Below are positions 15,235 through 22,793 of a stretch of DNA of 29,811 nucleotides, piece after piece. This stretch comes from TMP-24 sp031376305 (GTDB lineage: Bacteria; Pseudomonadota; Alphaproteobacteria; Rhodobacterales; Rhodobacteraceae). Within the stretch, counting starts at the first letter, position 1. Every line of letters starts with the position of its first letter. The position numbers and the translations under genes are program-made. The stretch spans positions 1-29,811 of the forward strand of contig JANMDM010000241.1 in NCBI GenBank assembly GCA_031376305.1, given 5' to 3'. The notes under the pieces are model-generated. The model saw only the letters and a list, made by a program, of their open reading frames with translations. It was not told the DNA's origin and made no database searches.

Positions 15235-15258
15235 CAAGCTATTCTGGCTTTCGTCAGA

Positions 15259-15528
15259 TCAAGCGGCGATAAGCGCTTTGACCCGTGCAGACAGGCGCGA
15301 CATTTTACGTGCAACGGTGTTCTTGTGCAGAACGCCTTTGGTCACACCGCGCGCCAACTCAGGCTGAGCTTCGCGCAAAGCCGCTGCTGCAACTTCCTGA
15401 TTTCCAGAGGTAAGCGCCTCTTCCACCTTGCGGAGGAACGTACGGATACGCGAGCGGCGCGCCTTGTTGATGTCTTGACGGCGCTCGGACTGGCGTGCGC
15501 GCTTCTTGGACTGGGGCGTATTGGCCAT
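15259..15528 (-). CDS. rpsT: 30S ribosomal protein S20
   Basis: The 89-residue basic protein begins MANTPQSKKRARQSERR and continues with NKARRSRIRTFLRKVEEAL, the helical pattern of S20. It binds 16S rRNA in the body of the small subunit. Length is usual. It has its own promoter (15571-15599) with a leader of about 36 nt and a strong terminator, so it is a single-gene unit. Its position upstream of dnaA is common in alphaproteobacteria. The ribosome-binding site is modest (GGA nine nucleotides before the ATG). Confidence 0.98.
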   Translation of the reverse strand: MANTPQSKKRARQSERRQDINKARRSRIRTFLRKVEEALTSGNQEVAAAALREAQPELARGVTKGVLHKNTVARKMSRLSARVKALIAA

Positions 15529-15570
15529 AGGTCGGATTCCGATTTCGGTTCGAGTAATTCTGAAGCCGCG

Positions 15571-15599
15571 CTTCTAGGGCCGACTCAGGGATAAGTCAA
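15571..15599 (-). promoter_or_regulatory. Predicted sigma70-type promoter of rpsT
   Basis: TTGACT (-35, 15594-15599, 5 of 6 consensus) stands 17 nt from TAGAAG (-10, 15571-15576, 4 of 6) on the minus strand. The implied start near 15564 gives a leader of about 36 nt. It lies in the 94-nt gap after the enoyl-CoA hydratase gene, and a GANTC site falls inside the spacer. Confidence 0.55.
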
Positions 15600-15622
15600 C
15601 AAGCGGCGGGCGATAATTTCCG

Positions 15623-16399
15623 TCAGCGGTCGCGGAACCGCGCCGGGCGCTTTTCCAGGAACGCTTTCATGCCTTCCTTCTGATCTTCCGTAGAAAACAG
15701 GGCATTGAACAGACGGCGCTCAAACAGCACCCCCTCACTTAGCGAGACTTCGTCGGCGCGGTGAACCGCTTCCTTGGCGGCCATCACCGCCAGCGCTGAT
15801 TTTTCGGCAATCCTGCGCGCGGCAGTCATAGCTTCGGGAATCAGCTGCTCGGTCGGCACCACCCTTGCAACAAGTCCGGAACGTTCGGCTTCCTCAGCAC
15901 CCATCATCCGGCCGGTCAGGTGCAAATCCATGGATTTGGCCCGCCCGATCAGCCGCGTCAACCTTTGGGTGCCGCCGATTCCAGGGATAACCCCCAGGTT
16001 GATTTCGGGCTGCCCGAACTTCGCAGTTTCCGCCGCAATGATGAAATCGCACAGCATCGCCAGCTCGCAGCCGCCACCCAGCGCAAAACCCGCAACCGCG
16101 GCGATGATCGGCTTGCGGCAGCGCAAGATATCGTCGGCTTCGGCGGCAAACAGATTCTGACGAAAGATATCGGCGAAACTCTTGTCCGACATTTCCTTGA
16201 TGTCCGCGCCCGCCGCGAATGCCTTTTCCGATCCGGTCAGCACTATGGCGCGCACCGAATCATCTGTGCCGATTGCCGTCAGCACCGCTGCCAACTCCCC
16301 CATCATCTGCGAATTCAGCGCATTCAATGCCTCGGGCCGGTTCAGCCGGATCAACGCGACCTTGTCGGTGACCTCGATCAGCAGAGTTTCATAGCTCAT
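15623..16399 (-). CDS. Enoyl-CoA hydratase (crotonase family)
   Basis: The 258-residue enzyme adds water across the double bond of 2-enoyl-CoA in fatty-acid beta-oxidation. Both catalytic glutamates of true hydratases are present: one in GGGCELAMLCDF, the other in QPEINLGVIPGIGGTQRL, which also supply the oxyanion-hole glycines. The CoA-binding opening is IRLNRPEALNALN and FAAGADIKEM is typical. I chose the ATG at 16399 (MSYETLLIEV) because AAAGG lies about eight nucleotides upstream and the upstream in-frame ATG adds sequence without family similarity. It lies 59 nt downstream of mutM on the same strand. Specific pathway (general beta-oxidation or another acyl-CoA route) cannot be told. Confidence 0.95.
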   Translation of the reverse strand: MSYETLLIEVTDKVALIRLNRPEALNALNSQMMGELAAVLTAIGTDDSVRAIVLTGSEKAFAAGADIKEMSDKSFADIFRQNLFAAEADDILRCRKPIIAAVAGFALGGGCELAMLCDFIIAAETAKFGQPEINLGVIPGIGGTQRLTRLIGRAKSMDLHLTGRMMGAEEAERSGLVARVVPTEQLIPEAMTAARRIAEKSALAVMAAKEAVHRADEVSLSEGVLFERRLFNALFSTEDQKEGMKAFLEKRPARFRDR

Positions 16400-16458
16400 G
16401 GGCGGAACCTTTCGGGCGGATAAGCAGAACACCTAGCAGCGAAAATTCCGCAATCAAG

Positions 16459-17310
16459 TCATCTTTGGCATTTGGCGCAGAAGAACGTTGAGCGACCAGA
16501 TTGCACGATTCTGACAATTTCGCCCTTGCAGCCGGGCTTGGGGCAAGGCGCGCCTTCGCGGTCATAGGCGCGAAAGCTGTGCTGAAAGTACCCCAACTCA
16601 CCGTCTGCCCGCCGGTAATCGCGCAGAGAGGATCCGCCTGCGGCAATCGCCTCGCTCAAAACTTCGCGGATGATCGGCACCAACGTCGCGATTCGCTTGG
16701 CCGACAGCGCGCCTGCAGCAAGGCGCGGATCAATCCCGGCGCGGAACAAAACCTCGCTGACGTAGATATTGCCCAAACCCGCGACGATTTTCTGGTCCAG
16801 CAAAGCCGCTTTGATCGGCATCGCCCGACCTTTCAACCGTCCGGCAAGATAATCTTCGTGAAAGCCGTTGCCCAAAGGCTCAGGCCCTATGCCTTTCAAC
16901 AACCAATGTTCATCCGCACCGGCGGTCGCGATTAAATCCATCGCGCCAAAGCGGCGGGCGTCGTTGAAGGTGACACGGGCGCCGCCCTCCATGTCCAGCA
17001 CGACATGATCATGCTTGGCGGGCATGGGATGGTCATGGTGAAAACCACCCGGCGCCGCGCCGGAAATCAGCATCCGCCCCGACATGCCAAGATGAATAAG
17101 CAATGTCTCGCCCGTCGAAAGATCAGCCAGAATGTATTTCGACCGCCTGCGCAACGCATCGACCCGCGCACCGGTTAATCTTGCCGCCATGTTCGACGGA
17201 AAAGCAAAGCGCAGATCCGCACGGCGCACGTCCGCCAACAAGATCCCGCGCCCCTCCATCACCGGCACAAGTCCGGCGCGTACGGTTTCGACTTCGGGCA
17301 GTTCAGGCAT
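16459..17310 (-). CDS. mutM: Formamidopyrimidine-DNA glycosylase
   Basis: The 283-residue base-excision-repair enzyme removes 8-oxoguanine and formamidopyrimidines and nicks the resulting site. The start at 17310 is fixed by the obligatory N-terminus MPELPEVETVRAGL: the proline after Met is the catalytic nucleophile and the following Glu is the acid. Other marks are IHLGMSGRM with HDHV, NDARRFG, the helix-two-turn-helix region with KAALLDQKIVAGLGNIYVSE, and a C-terminal zinc finger with cysteine pairs CPKPGC and CAKC. GGGGGAA precedes the ATG. It is divergent from ubiE with a 71-nt gap, an arrangement frequent in alphaproteobacteria. Confidence 0.98.
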   Translation of the reverse strand: MPELPEVETVRAGLVPVMEGRGILLADVRRADLRFAFPSNMAARLTGARVDALRRRSKYILADLSTGETLLIHLGMSGRMLISGAAPGGFHHDHPMPAKHDHVVLDMEGGARVTFNDARRFGAMDLIATAGADEHWLLKGIGPEPLGNGFHEDYLAGRLKGRAMPIKAALLDQKIVAGLGNIYVSEVLFRAGIDPRLAAGALSAKRIATLVPIIREVLSEAIAAGGSSLRDYRRADGELGYFQHSFRAYDREGAPCPKPGCKGEIVRIVQSGRSTFFCAKCQR

Positions 17311-17381
17311 ACTTCCCCCAAGGGTGCGTTCACGCCGCATTGTCTACAAGGCCCCGGCTCCTGTAAGGAAGGCGAGATATC

Positions 17382-18152
17382 ATGGAACGGCAAGCCCCGA
17401 TGACCGAGCAAAGCGAAAAGACTACCCATTTCGGTTTCCAAACCGTGTCCGAGGGCGACAAGGCCGGAATGGTGCATGGCGTCTTTACCCGTGTGGCCAA
17501 CCGCTATGACGTGATGAATGACCTGATGTCAGTGGGCGTTCATCGGTTGTGGAAAGACGCGATGATGGATTGGCTGGCGCCGCGCCCAGGCCAAACGCTG
17601 CTGGATGTGGCGGGCGGCACCGGCGATATTGCGTTTCGCTTTCTGGGCCGCGCCAGGTCCGGCCACGCCACAGTCTGCGATCTGACCGAATCCATGCTGG
17701 TCGAAGGCCGCAAACGTGCCGAGGCGGAAAACCTTGCGCAAAGCCTCGACTGGATTGTCGGCGATGCAATGGCATTGCCCTTCGCCGACAATTCCTTTGA
17801 CGTCTATTCGATCAGCTTCGGCATCCGGAATGTGACGCGCATTCCCGATGCGCTGACCGAAGCCTGCCGGGTCTTGAAGCCCGGCGGTCGGCTGATGGTG
17901 CTGGAATTCAGCCAGATGCCGAACCCGGCCCTGCAATGGGCTTACGACCGCTACTCCTTCAACGTCATTCCGCTGATGGGCCAGTTGGTCGCCAATGACC
18001 GCGACAGTTACCAGTATCTGGTCGAATCGATCCGCAAATTTCCCGAACAGGAGGCGTTTGCCACGATGATCCGGCAGGCAGGCTTCGATCAGGTCAGATA
18101 CCGCAACTTGTCTATGGGCATCGCCGCCCTGCATTCCGGCTGGAAGATCTAG
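17382..18152 (+). CDS. ubiE: Ubiquinone/menaquinone biosynthesis C-methyltransferase
   Basis: The 256-residue SAM-dependent enzyme C-methylates the benzoquinol ring in ubiquinone synthesis. It shows the family opening THFGFQTVSEGDKAGMVHGVF, NRYDVMNDLMSVGVHRLWKD, the SAM-binding motif LLDVAGGTGDIAF, and LKPGGRLMVLEFS. The end, GIAALHSGWKI, is family-typical. I chose the ATG at 17382 because GGAAGGCGAG precedes it; an ATG at 17400 lacks a ribosome-binding site. The stop codon abuts the GTG of ubiB with no gap, so the two are one operon. Confidence 0.97.
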   Translation: MERQAPMTEQSEKTTHFGFQTVSEGDKAGMVHGVFTRVANRYDVMNDLMSVGVHRLWKDAMMDWLAPRPGQTLLDVAGGTGDIAFRFLGRARSGHATVCDLTESMLVEGRKRAEAENLAQSLDWIVGDAMALPFADNSFDVYSISFGIRNVTRIPDALTEACRVLKPGGRLMVLEFSQMPNPALQWAYDRYSFNVIPLMGQLVANDRDSYQYLVESIRKFPEQEAFATMIRQAGFDQVRYRNLSMGIAALHSGWKI

Positions 18153-19685
18153 GTGCGCGGCCCGCACAACCTTTGGCGGCTAATCCGCACTGGTGCCACA
18201 TTTGAACGCACTGGCGCCATGAAACTGGCGCTTGAGGCGATGGATGTTCCCCCGCGCCTGCGGCTTGCGGCGCGTATTCTGGGTTGGCCGTTCAGTTGGC
18301 TAGGCTATCGCGGCGACCCGTCCCTGCCCCCTGTCACCCGTGCTCTGACCGCCCTTGGCCCAGCCTATATCAAATTCGGTCAGGTGCTGTCGACGCGACC
18401 CGACGTGGTGGGCGAGGAACTGTCAAACCAGTTGCGGGTGCTGCAAGACAAGCTGCCGCCCTTTGACACCGCCGTTGCCCGCGCGATGATCGCGGCCGAA
18501 CTTGGTCACCCGGTCGAAGACATGTTTTCCGACCTCTCCGAACCGGTGGCCGCCGCCTCAATCGCCCAAGTGCATCACGCGCGGCTGGTCGGTACCGGCG
18601 AAGAGGTCGCCGTCAAAGTGCTACGCCCCGGAATTGAGCGCGCCTTTCGCCGCGATATCGACGCGTTTTACTTTGCTGCCGGTCTGATCGAAGCCCTGTC
18701 GCCATCGTCGCGCCGCCTGCGCCCCACCGATGTCATCGCACATTTCGAAGGCGTGGTGATGGGCGAGCTGGACTTGCGGCTGGAAAGCTCTGCCGCGTCC
18801 GAATTCGCCGCCAATACCGCCAATGACGCAGGCTTTCGCGTCCCCCCTCCCTACTGGAATTTCTCGTCGCGCCGGGTGATGACGTTGGGCTGGGCCGAAG
18901 GCATTCCCTTGGGCGAGGTTGATACCATCCGCGCCGCGGGTCACGATTGCGTGGCGCTGGGCGCGCGGGTGCTGCACCTGTTCCTCAGCCATGCCCTGCG
19001 CGACGGCTATTTCCACGCCGATATGCATCAGGGCAACCTCAAGGTCGGCGAAAATGGCGACATCATCGCCTATGATTTTGGCATCATGGGCCAGATCGAC
19101 GCCTATACCCGCCGCGTCTATGCCGAAATTCTGCTGGGCTTTATCCGCAAGGATTACGTCCGCGTCGCCGAGGTGCATTTCGAGGCAGGGTATGTTCCTC
19201 GCGACCGCGATATCCACGAATTCGCGCGCGCCTTGCGTGCTGTGGGCGAGCCGATCTTTGGCATGGCTGCCAGCCAGATTTCAATGGCGCACCTCTTGTC
19301 CTATCTGTTCGAAGTGACCGAGCGTTTCGGCATGGAAACGCGGACCGAGCTGATCCTGCTGCAACGTACCATGGTCGTCGTCGAAGGCGTGGCGCGCTCG
19401 CTCGATCCGCATATCAACATCTGGCAAGTGGCCAAACCTATCGTCGAAGACTATGTCCGCCGTGCCATCGGCCCCCAAGCGCTGATCAGTGATCTGGCCA
19501 AAACCGTCCGGGTAATGGCACGGTTCGGCCCAAAACTGCCGCAGCTTGCCGAGGCTTTGTTGATCCGCCAAACCGAGGTCATGCCCCCACCCGCGCGCAA
19601 AACTTCCGGATGGGTCTTGCCACTAATGGCGGGTGCGGCCCTGGTTGGGTTCGGCATGGCTTTAGCTGTGGTATTGGGACTTTAA
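18153..19685 (+). CDS. ubiB: UbiB, ABC1/ADCK-type kinase-like protein for ubiquinone synthesis
   Basis: The 510-residue membrane-associated protein belongs to the UbiB/COQ8 atypical kinase family needed for ubiquinone synthesis. It shows the family KxGQ-type motif (KFGQVLSTRPD), the alanine-rich loop AAASIAQVHHA, VAVKVLRPG with the lysine, and DFGIMGQI with the metal-binding Asp. One strongly hydrophobic C-terminal segment (VLPLMAGAALVGFGMALAVV) is a likely membrane anchor. The GTG start at 18153 directly follows the ubiE stop. The 3' end converges on flgD with only 7 nt between stop codons, leaving no room for a separate terminator. Confidence 0.97.
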   Translation: MRGPHNLWRLIRTGATFERTGAMKLALEAMDVPPRLRLAARILGWPFSWLGYRGDPSLPPVTRALTALGPAYIKFGQVLSTRPDVVGEELSNQLRVLQDKLPPFDTAVARAMIAAELGHPVEDMFSDLSEPVAAASIAQVHHARLVGTGEEVAVKVLRPGIERAFRRDIDAFYFAAGLIEALSPSSRRLRPTDVIAHFEGVVMGELDLRLESSAASEFAANTANDAGFRVPPPYWNFSSRRVMTLGWAEGIPLGEVDTIRAAGHDCVALGARVLHLFLSHALRDGYFHADMHQGNLKVGENGDIIAYDFGIMGQIDAYTRRVYAEILLGFIRKDYVRVAEVHFEAGYVPRDRDIHEFARALRAVGEPIFGMAASQISMAHLLSYLFEVTERFGMETRTELILLQRTMVVVEGVARSLDPHINIWQVAKPIVEDYVRRAIGPQALISDLAKTVRVMARFGPKLPQLAEALLIRQTEVMPPPARKTSGWVLPLMAGAALVGFGMALAVVLGL

Positions 19686-19692
19686 GCCCCTG

Positions 19693-20352
19693 TCAGGGAA
19701 CGTGTACGGGTCGCAGGGCCTTGACCTCTGACGGCAGTACTGTCGCACCGGTTTCCGTCGCTAGAACTGCGCCCTTGTCGCTTTGCCGCACTTCGGTCAG
19801 CTTGCTGAAAACTTCGACCTTGTCATTGGCGATGATCTTCCCGCTCTTGTAGCTTTCCAACCGGAACGAATAGGATCCCGGCAGCATCTGTGCGCCGGTT
19901 TCAGTGGTTCCAGTCCATTGCAACGGATCGGTGGAAACCGGGATAACCTGACGCGACACCTCATGGTCTTGCGCGTCATAGGCCACAAGCACGGTTTTAT
20001 CGGCATCTTTGGCGGGCGCCGGAAATACGGTAATCGGCACCCCCTTGAAGGCCACCGGTACCGCTGCCCGCGCCTCCATCCCTACCCATAAGGCAAGCTG
20101 CCCCATACCGGAAACCCCCAGCTGGCTGGTCAGGGATTCCAACAGCTGGTTGGTTTTCACCTGCTGCTCAACACCCGAGAAGGTGGCAAGCTGTGTGGCA
20201 TAGTCCGAAGATTCGATCGGGTTGAGCGGGTCTTGGTTCTTCATCTGCGCCGTCAGCATTTTCAAAAACATCTGATAGTCGGTGGAAACCTTCGGGGCTT
20301 CAGCCTTGGGCGGGGTGGTGGTGGGTGTCGTGGTAAGTGATGTCACGTCCAT
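19693..20352 (-). CDS. flgD: Flagellar hook-capping protein FlgD
   Basis: The 219-residue protein forms the cap on which hook subunits assemble. The conserved N-terminal motif is present: DYQMFLKMLTAQMKNQDPLN, PIESSDYATQLATFSGVEQQ (about 25-65), preceded by a Thr/Pro-rich head typical of exported rod and hook proteins. The C-terminal half contains the FlgD Ig-like/tudor region (TVLVAYDAQDHEVSR and PGSYSFRLES). The gene follows fliK with a 13-nt gap on the same strand, as in many flagellar clusters, and is probably co-transcribed with it. It converges with ubiB. Confidence 0.95.
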   Translation of the reverse strand: MDVTSLTTTPTTTPPKAEAPKVSTDYQMFLKMLTAQMKNQDPLNPIESSDYATQLATFSGVEQQVKTNQLLESLTSQLGVSGMGQLALWVGMEARAAVPVAFKGVPITVFPAPAKDADKTVLVAYDAQDHEVSRQVIPVSTDPLQWTGTTETGAQMLPGSYSFRLESYKSGKIIANDKVEVFSKLTEVRQSDKGAVLATETGATVLPSEVKALRPVHVP

Positions 20353-20365
20353 CAGGGTCGTCCTT

Positions 20366-21859
20366 TCAAATTCGGATATCCAGGCCTTCTGCCGGGACTT
20401 TTAGAAAATATTTTATAGTGTTGAGCTGCGAGACTTCCGGCAGAGCTGCCGCAGGGGCCACATCATCATCTTCTGTGGTTAATAAGGATTTTTCAGAGGA
20501 CCGCCCCGGGTCATGTCCATGCGCAAACGAAAAGCTGAGGTTCTGAAAGCCCATATCACGGAAATCCTGCGCCAACTGGTCAATATGGCGGCGCATCAGC
20601 GCCAGCGTTTCGGGGCGATCGGCAACCAGCGTCAGCGTCATCCCGCCATCCCCCGTGGTCAGGGTCATGCGCACGCGGCCCAGCTCCTCGGGGCTCAGCG
20701 TGACTTCAACCGGACGGTCTGGGAACCGTGCCACCGATTGCGCCAACTGATGCCCCAGGCCATGCGGCAGGGGCGCAGGCAAATACCCGGCGAAGGATGC
20801 CGCTCGCTCCGCCACCAACAATGGGCCCCTTGCCTCACTCTGCGGCCAGATCAGTTGGTCTGCGGCGAGACCCTGAAGCCGGTGATCGGGCCGTCGTGGG
20901 TCTTTTTGCCTATCGCCGAAATCCACCAGTTTATCTGATACATCCGGCAGTGCGACGCCCGCCAACCGCGCGGCTAAAGACGGAGTTGCACCGCCTATTT
21001 TATCAGGTTGCCGCGCAATCAAAGCTTCATCCAGGCTGGCGGCCTCTGGCGTGCTGATCGCACCCGCCGGATTCAACGTTACACTCGCCGCCGCTGCTGT
21101 CCACTTCACATCCGCAATCGGGACCGGCACTACCAAGCGCGGGGGTGGGTCGACCTGCCCTTGCAGGCCGATCTCACCACCCGGCTGAGATTGCAGCATT
21201 GGATTAACCTGCCCATCCCCGCCGCGGGCACTCCCCTGCCCGAACACCAGCGCTTTTTCGGCAACAGTTCCCTTGATCAACACCACAGGCTCTGCAACGA
21301 CCGGGATTTCAAACGAAACCCTTCGCACCACTGGATCACTTGGCGGATGGGGGCTTTGTAACAATTTGGATTTGTCGACTGATCCCCCAAACACACCTTC
21401 GCCTGCATCCGCGCCAAACATTATTTCTGCTTCAGGCACATTTATTATACCCGCGTCCGGCGCAGACCACTTAAGGTGCACCGTCGGATCCGATGCTGAT
21501 GGCGCAGGCTCAGTCACAACCCTGTCCGCAGAGGCGCCATGGGACGTATTCACGGCGCGGTCAAATTCGCCGCCAGAAAATTTGATGCAAGGGCTGGGGG
21601 TGGCAATGGGCACCGGCAGAGTCCATGCGCCAAAATCTGACACTTCCGTCTCTGCGGCTATGTCGCGCTCTTCCTCAGTCACCGGAGCGTCGGGACTAGC
21701 CACATCCGGTTCAGCGGGCGCGGTTTGATCAACCGCGAGCAGCGCAGTCAAAAACTCTGCCGCCGCAAAATCCGATCGACCCACATCCGATCGACCCACA
21801 ATGCCAACCACTGGCTGCTTTCCGGCGCCCGCCAGATCAAGAGTTTGAATTGCGTCCAT
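20366..21859 (-). CDS. fliK: Flagellar hook-length control protein FliK
   Basis: The 497-residue protein fits the long, poorly conserved hook-ruler family. The C-terminal Flg_hook domain (about 370-470) is recognisable: RPVEVTLSPEELGRVRMTLT, then MTLTLVADRPETLALMRRHI and DMGFQNLSFSF. The first ~350 residues are Ala/Pro/Asp-rich and low in similarity, as expected for a ruler region. The ATG at 21859 has GGAG only 2 nt upstream, so translation may be weak. A perfect 15-bp tandem duplication near the start encodes VGRSD twice (residues about 20-29). The gene is divergent from the rod-binding protein gene and upstream of flgD. Confidence 0.88.
   Translation of the reverse strand: MDAIQTLDLAGAGKQPVVGIVGRSDVGRSDFAAAEFLTALLAVDQTAPAEPDVASPDAPVTEEERDIAAETEVSDFGAWTLPVPIATPSPCIKFSGGEFDRAVNTSHGASADRVVTEPAPSASDPTVHLKWSAPDAGIINVPEAEIMFGADAGEGVFGGSVDKSKLLQSPHPPSDPVVRRVSFEIPVVAEPVVLIKGTVAEKALVFGQGSARGGDGQVNPMLQSQPGGEIGLQGQVDPPPRLVVPVPIADVKWTAAAASVTLNPAGAISTPEAASLDEALIARQPDKIGGATPSLAARLAGVALPDVSDKLVDFGDRQKDPRRPDHRLQGLAADQLIWPQSEARGPLLVAERAASFAGYLPAPLPHGLGHQLAQSVARFPDRPVEVTLSPEELGRVRMTLTTGDGGMTLTLVADRPETLALMRRHIDQLAQDFRDMGFQNLSFSFAHGHDPGRSSEKSLLTTEDDDVAPAAALPEVSQLNTIKYFLKVPAEGLDIRI
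21770..21799. repeat. Perfect 15-bp tandem duplication within fliK
   Basis: The unit ATCCGATCGACCCAC (plus strand) occurs twice head to tail, at 21770-21784 and 21785-21799, without mismatch. It is in frame and adds one extra VGRSD to the FliK N-terminal region. The identity of the copies suggests a recent slippage event. Confidence 0.95.
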
Positions 21860-21905
21860 TGCTCCACGACTTCTGCCTGTGCGCCCCAACCATGACAGCC
21901 GCGAG

Positions 21906-21920
21906 TTACCGCTTCTTTAC
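21906..21920 (+). promoter_or_regulatory. TTAC-N7-TTAC direct repeat, possible CtrA-like site (fliK/flgJ-like intergenic)
   Basis: TTAC at 21906-21909 and 21917-21920 have the 11-nt period of the CtrA consensus TTAA-N7-TTAA, but each half differs at the last base. It lies in the 108-nt divergent gap between fliK and the rod-binding protein gene. Binding is not shown. Confidence 0.25.
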
Positions 21921-21967
21921 CGCAATCTGCTCAGATGCAGCCAAATCCCCGCAATTGGAGAGATTTG

Positions 21968-22261
21968 GTGAAACTCGACCCTGCCATCCCAAAGCCGCCG
22001 CCCATCGCTCCGGACCAAGACAAGGCAATGCGCCACGCAGCCGAAGAGCTTGAAGCAACCTTTCTTGCAGAAATGCTGAAGCCCATGGGCGCAGGCGCCA
22101 GCCGCGACAATTTTGGCGGCGGCATAGGCGAGGAACAGTTTTCCTCGTTCCTGCTGCAAGAAGAATCCCGTGCGATGGTGCGTTCCGGGGGAATCGGCCT
22201 GGCCGAAAGCATTTTTCAATCCATGAAGAGTTCATCAGAGGCTGCAAATGGCGACCAGTGA
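21968..22261 (+). CDS. Rod-binding protein, FlgJ N-terminal-domain type (CheL-like)
   Basis: The 97-residue protein consists only of the rod-binding domain found at the N-terminus of FlgJ: AAEELEATFLAEMLKPMG, GGGIGEEQFSSFLLQEESRA, and the ending GGIGLAESIFQSM. The muramidase domain of enterobacterial FlgJ is absent, which is usual in alphaproteobacteria, where the protein is often called CheL or FlgJ. It probably helps rod assembly in the periplasm. I chose the GTG at 21968 because GGAG lies seven nucleotides before it; an in-frame ATG at 21935 has no such site. Its 3' end overlaps the next gene by 14 nt. Confidence 0.85.
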   Translation: MKLDPAIPKPPPIAPDQDKAMRHAAEELEATFLAEMLKPMGAGASRDNFGGGIGEEQFSSFLLQEESRAMVRSGGIGLAESIFQSMKSSSEAANGDQ

Positions 22262-22589
22262 CCTGCAAGATCTGAAACGGCTTCTGGAAGATGAACGCCA
22301 CTATTTGAAAGAGGGGGGCTTTTCCGCTTTGCCCGCGTTAGTCAAGCGCAAGGAAGCGCTCTTGGTCAGGCTGTCAGCGCAGTCGTCAGACTTGGCCGGA
22401 CTACGGGCGGCAGTTGTGCGGGCCGAGGAGAATCAGCGCCTGATCGTGGCTGCCCTGAAGGGTATTCAGTCAGCCAGACAGCGGCTGCGCGCGATTCGCG
22501 ATGCCGGAAATGGCATGGGCACTTATACCGCAAAAGGCCAGGCCTTGCGGCTTGGCCAAGACGTAATCCAAGTCGAGCGGCGGGCCTGA
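22248..22589 (+). CDS. FlgN-like flagellar export chaperone
   Basis: The 113-residue protein is almost wholly helical by composition, with a LKRLLEDERHYLKEGGFSAL opening, KRKEALLVRLSAQ, then a long amphipathic helix (AEENQRLIVAALKGIQSARQ). This is the FlgN pattern: a small cytoplasmic chaperone for the hook-filament junction proteins FlgK and FlgL. The C-terminus has GTYTAKGQAL, a common end in this family. Sequence similarity among FlgN proteins is low, so the call rests on length, helical pattern and context. Its start codon lies within the end of the rod-binding protein gene (14-nt overlap), implying coupled translation. The flagellin gene follows after 204 nt. Confidence 0.7.
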   Translation: MATSDLQDLKRLLEDERHYLKEGGFSALPALVKRKEALLVRLSAQSSDLAGLRAAVVRAEENQRLIVAALKGIQSARQRLRAIRDAGNGMGTYTAKGQALRLGQDVIQVERRA

Positions 22590-22621
22590 TAGATCAAGTT
22601 TTTCTCATTCATCTTTGGGGC

Positions 22622-22636
22622 TTAGGAAAACCTTAG
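22622..22636 (+). promoter_or_regulatory. TTAG-N7-TTAG direct repeat, possible CtrA-like site upstream of flagellin
   Basis: TTAG at 22622-22625 and 22633-22636 share the 11-nt period of the CtrA consensus, with the last base of each half differing. It lies about 160 nt before the flagellin ATG in the 204-nt gap 22590-22793. No clear sigma28- or sigma54-type promoter was recognised in that gap. Confidence 0.28.
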
Positions 22637-22708
22637 GCTTTGATGCTGATGGTCGGCTCTGCGTCCCGGATGGGGCGGCGCAGAACGAAGGCAAAGGCCG
22701 CCATTCTG

Positions 22709-22776
22709 CATCGGTTAGAACACCGTCATGGCCATCAACCGATGGCGAACCTGCGCAAGGCGCAAAGCGCCCTTGC
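22709..22776 (+). promoter_or_regulatory. Structured flagellin mRNA leader
   Basis: CATCGGTT (22709-22716) and AACCGATG (22737-22744) form a perfect 8-bp inverted repeat with a 20-nt spacer. A second hairpin, GCAAGGCGC-AAA-GCGCCCTTGC (22755-22776, one bulged base), ends five nucleotides before the Shine-Dalgarno GAAGGAA. Such a leader could control flagellin translation; in Caulobacter FlbT acts on the 5' leader of a flagellin mRNA, and flbT lies downstream here. Confidence 0.4.
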
Positions 22777-22793
22777 CTGCGAAGGAACATACG

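Larger units (their letters stand above)
14722..15258. other. 537-nt region without a convincing gene, upstream of dnaA and downstream of rpsT
   Basis: Open frames here have no recognisable domain, no good ribosome-binding site and low-complexity predicted protein. The region should hold the dnaA promoter, but no clear -35/-10 pair could be picked. It contains a hairpin (14755-14774), five GANTC sites and the rpsT terminator. I found no DnaA box matching TTATNCACA on either strand, so it is not called as the replication origin. Confidence 0.7.

Noticed and set aside
14722..15258. Chromosomal replication origin in the rpsT-dnaA gap
   Set aside because: No DnaA box matching TTATNCACA and no AT-rich unwinding stretch is visible. 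GC skew cannot be computed from this window.
17311..17381. Promoter pair for divergent mutM and ubiE
   Set aside because: The 71-nt gap must hold promoters, but the only candidate (TTGTCT with TGTAAG) would leave an implausibly short ubiE leader.
22590..22793. Sigma28 or sigma54 promoter for flagellin
   Set aside because: No convincing TAAA-N15-GCCGATAA or TGGCAC-N5-TTGC match was found in the gap.
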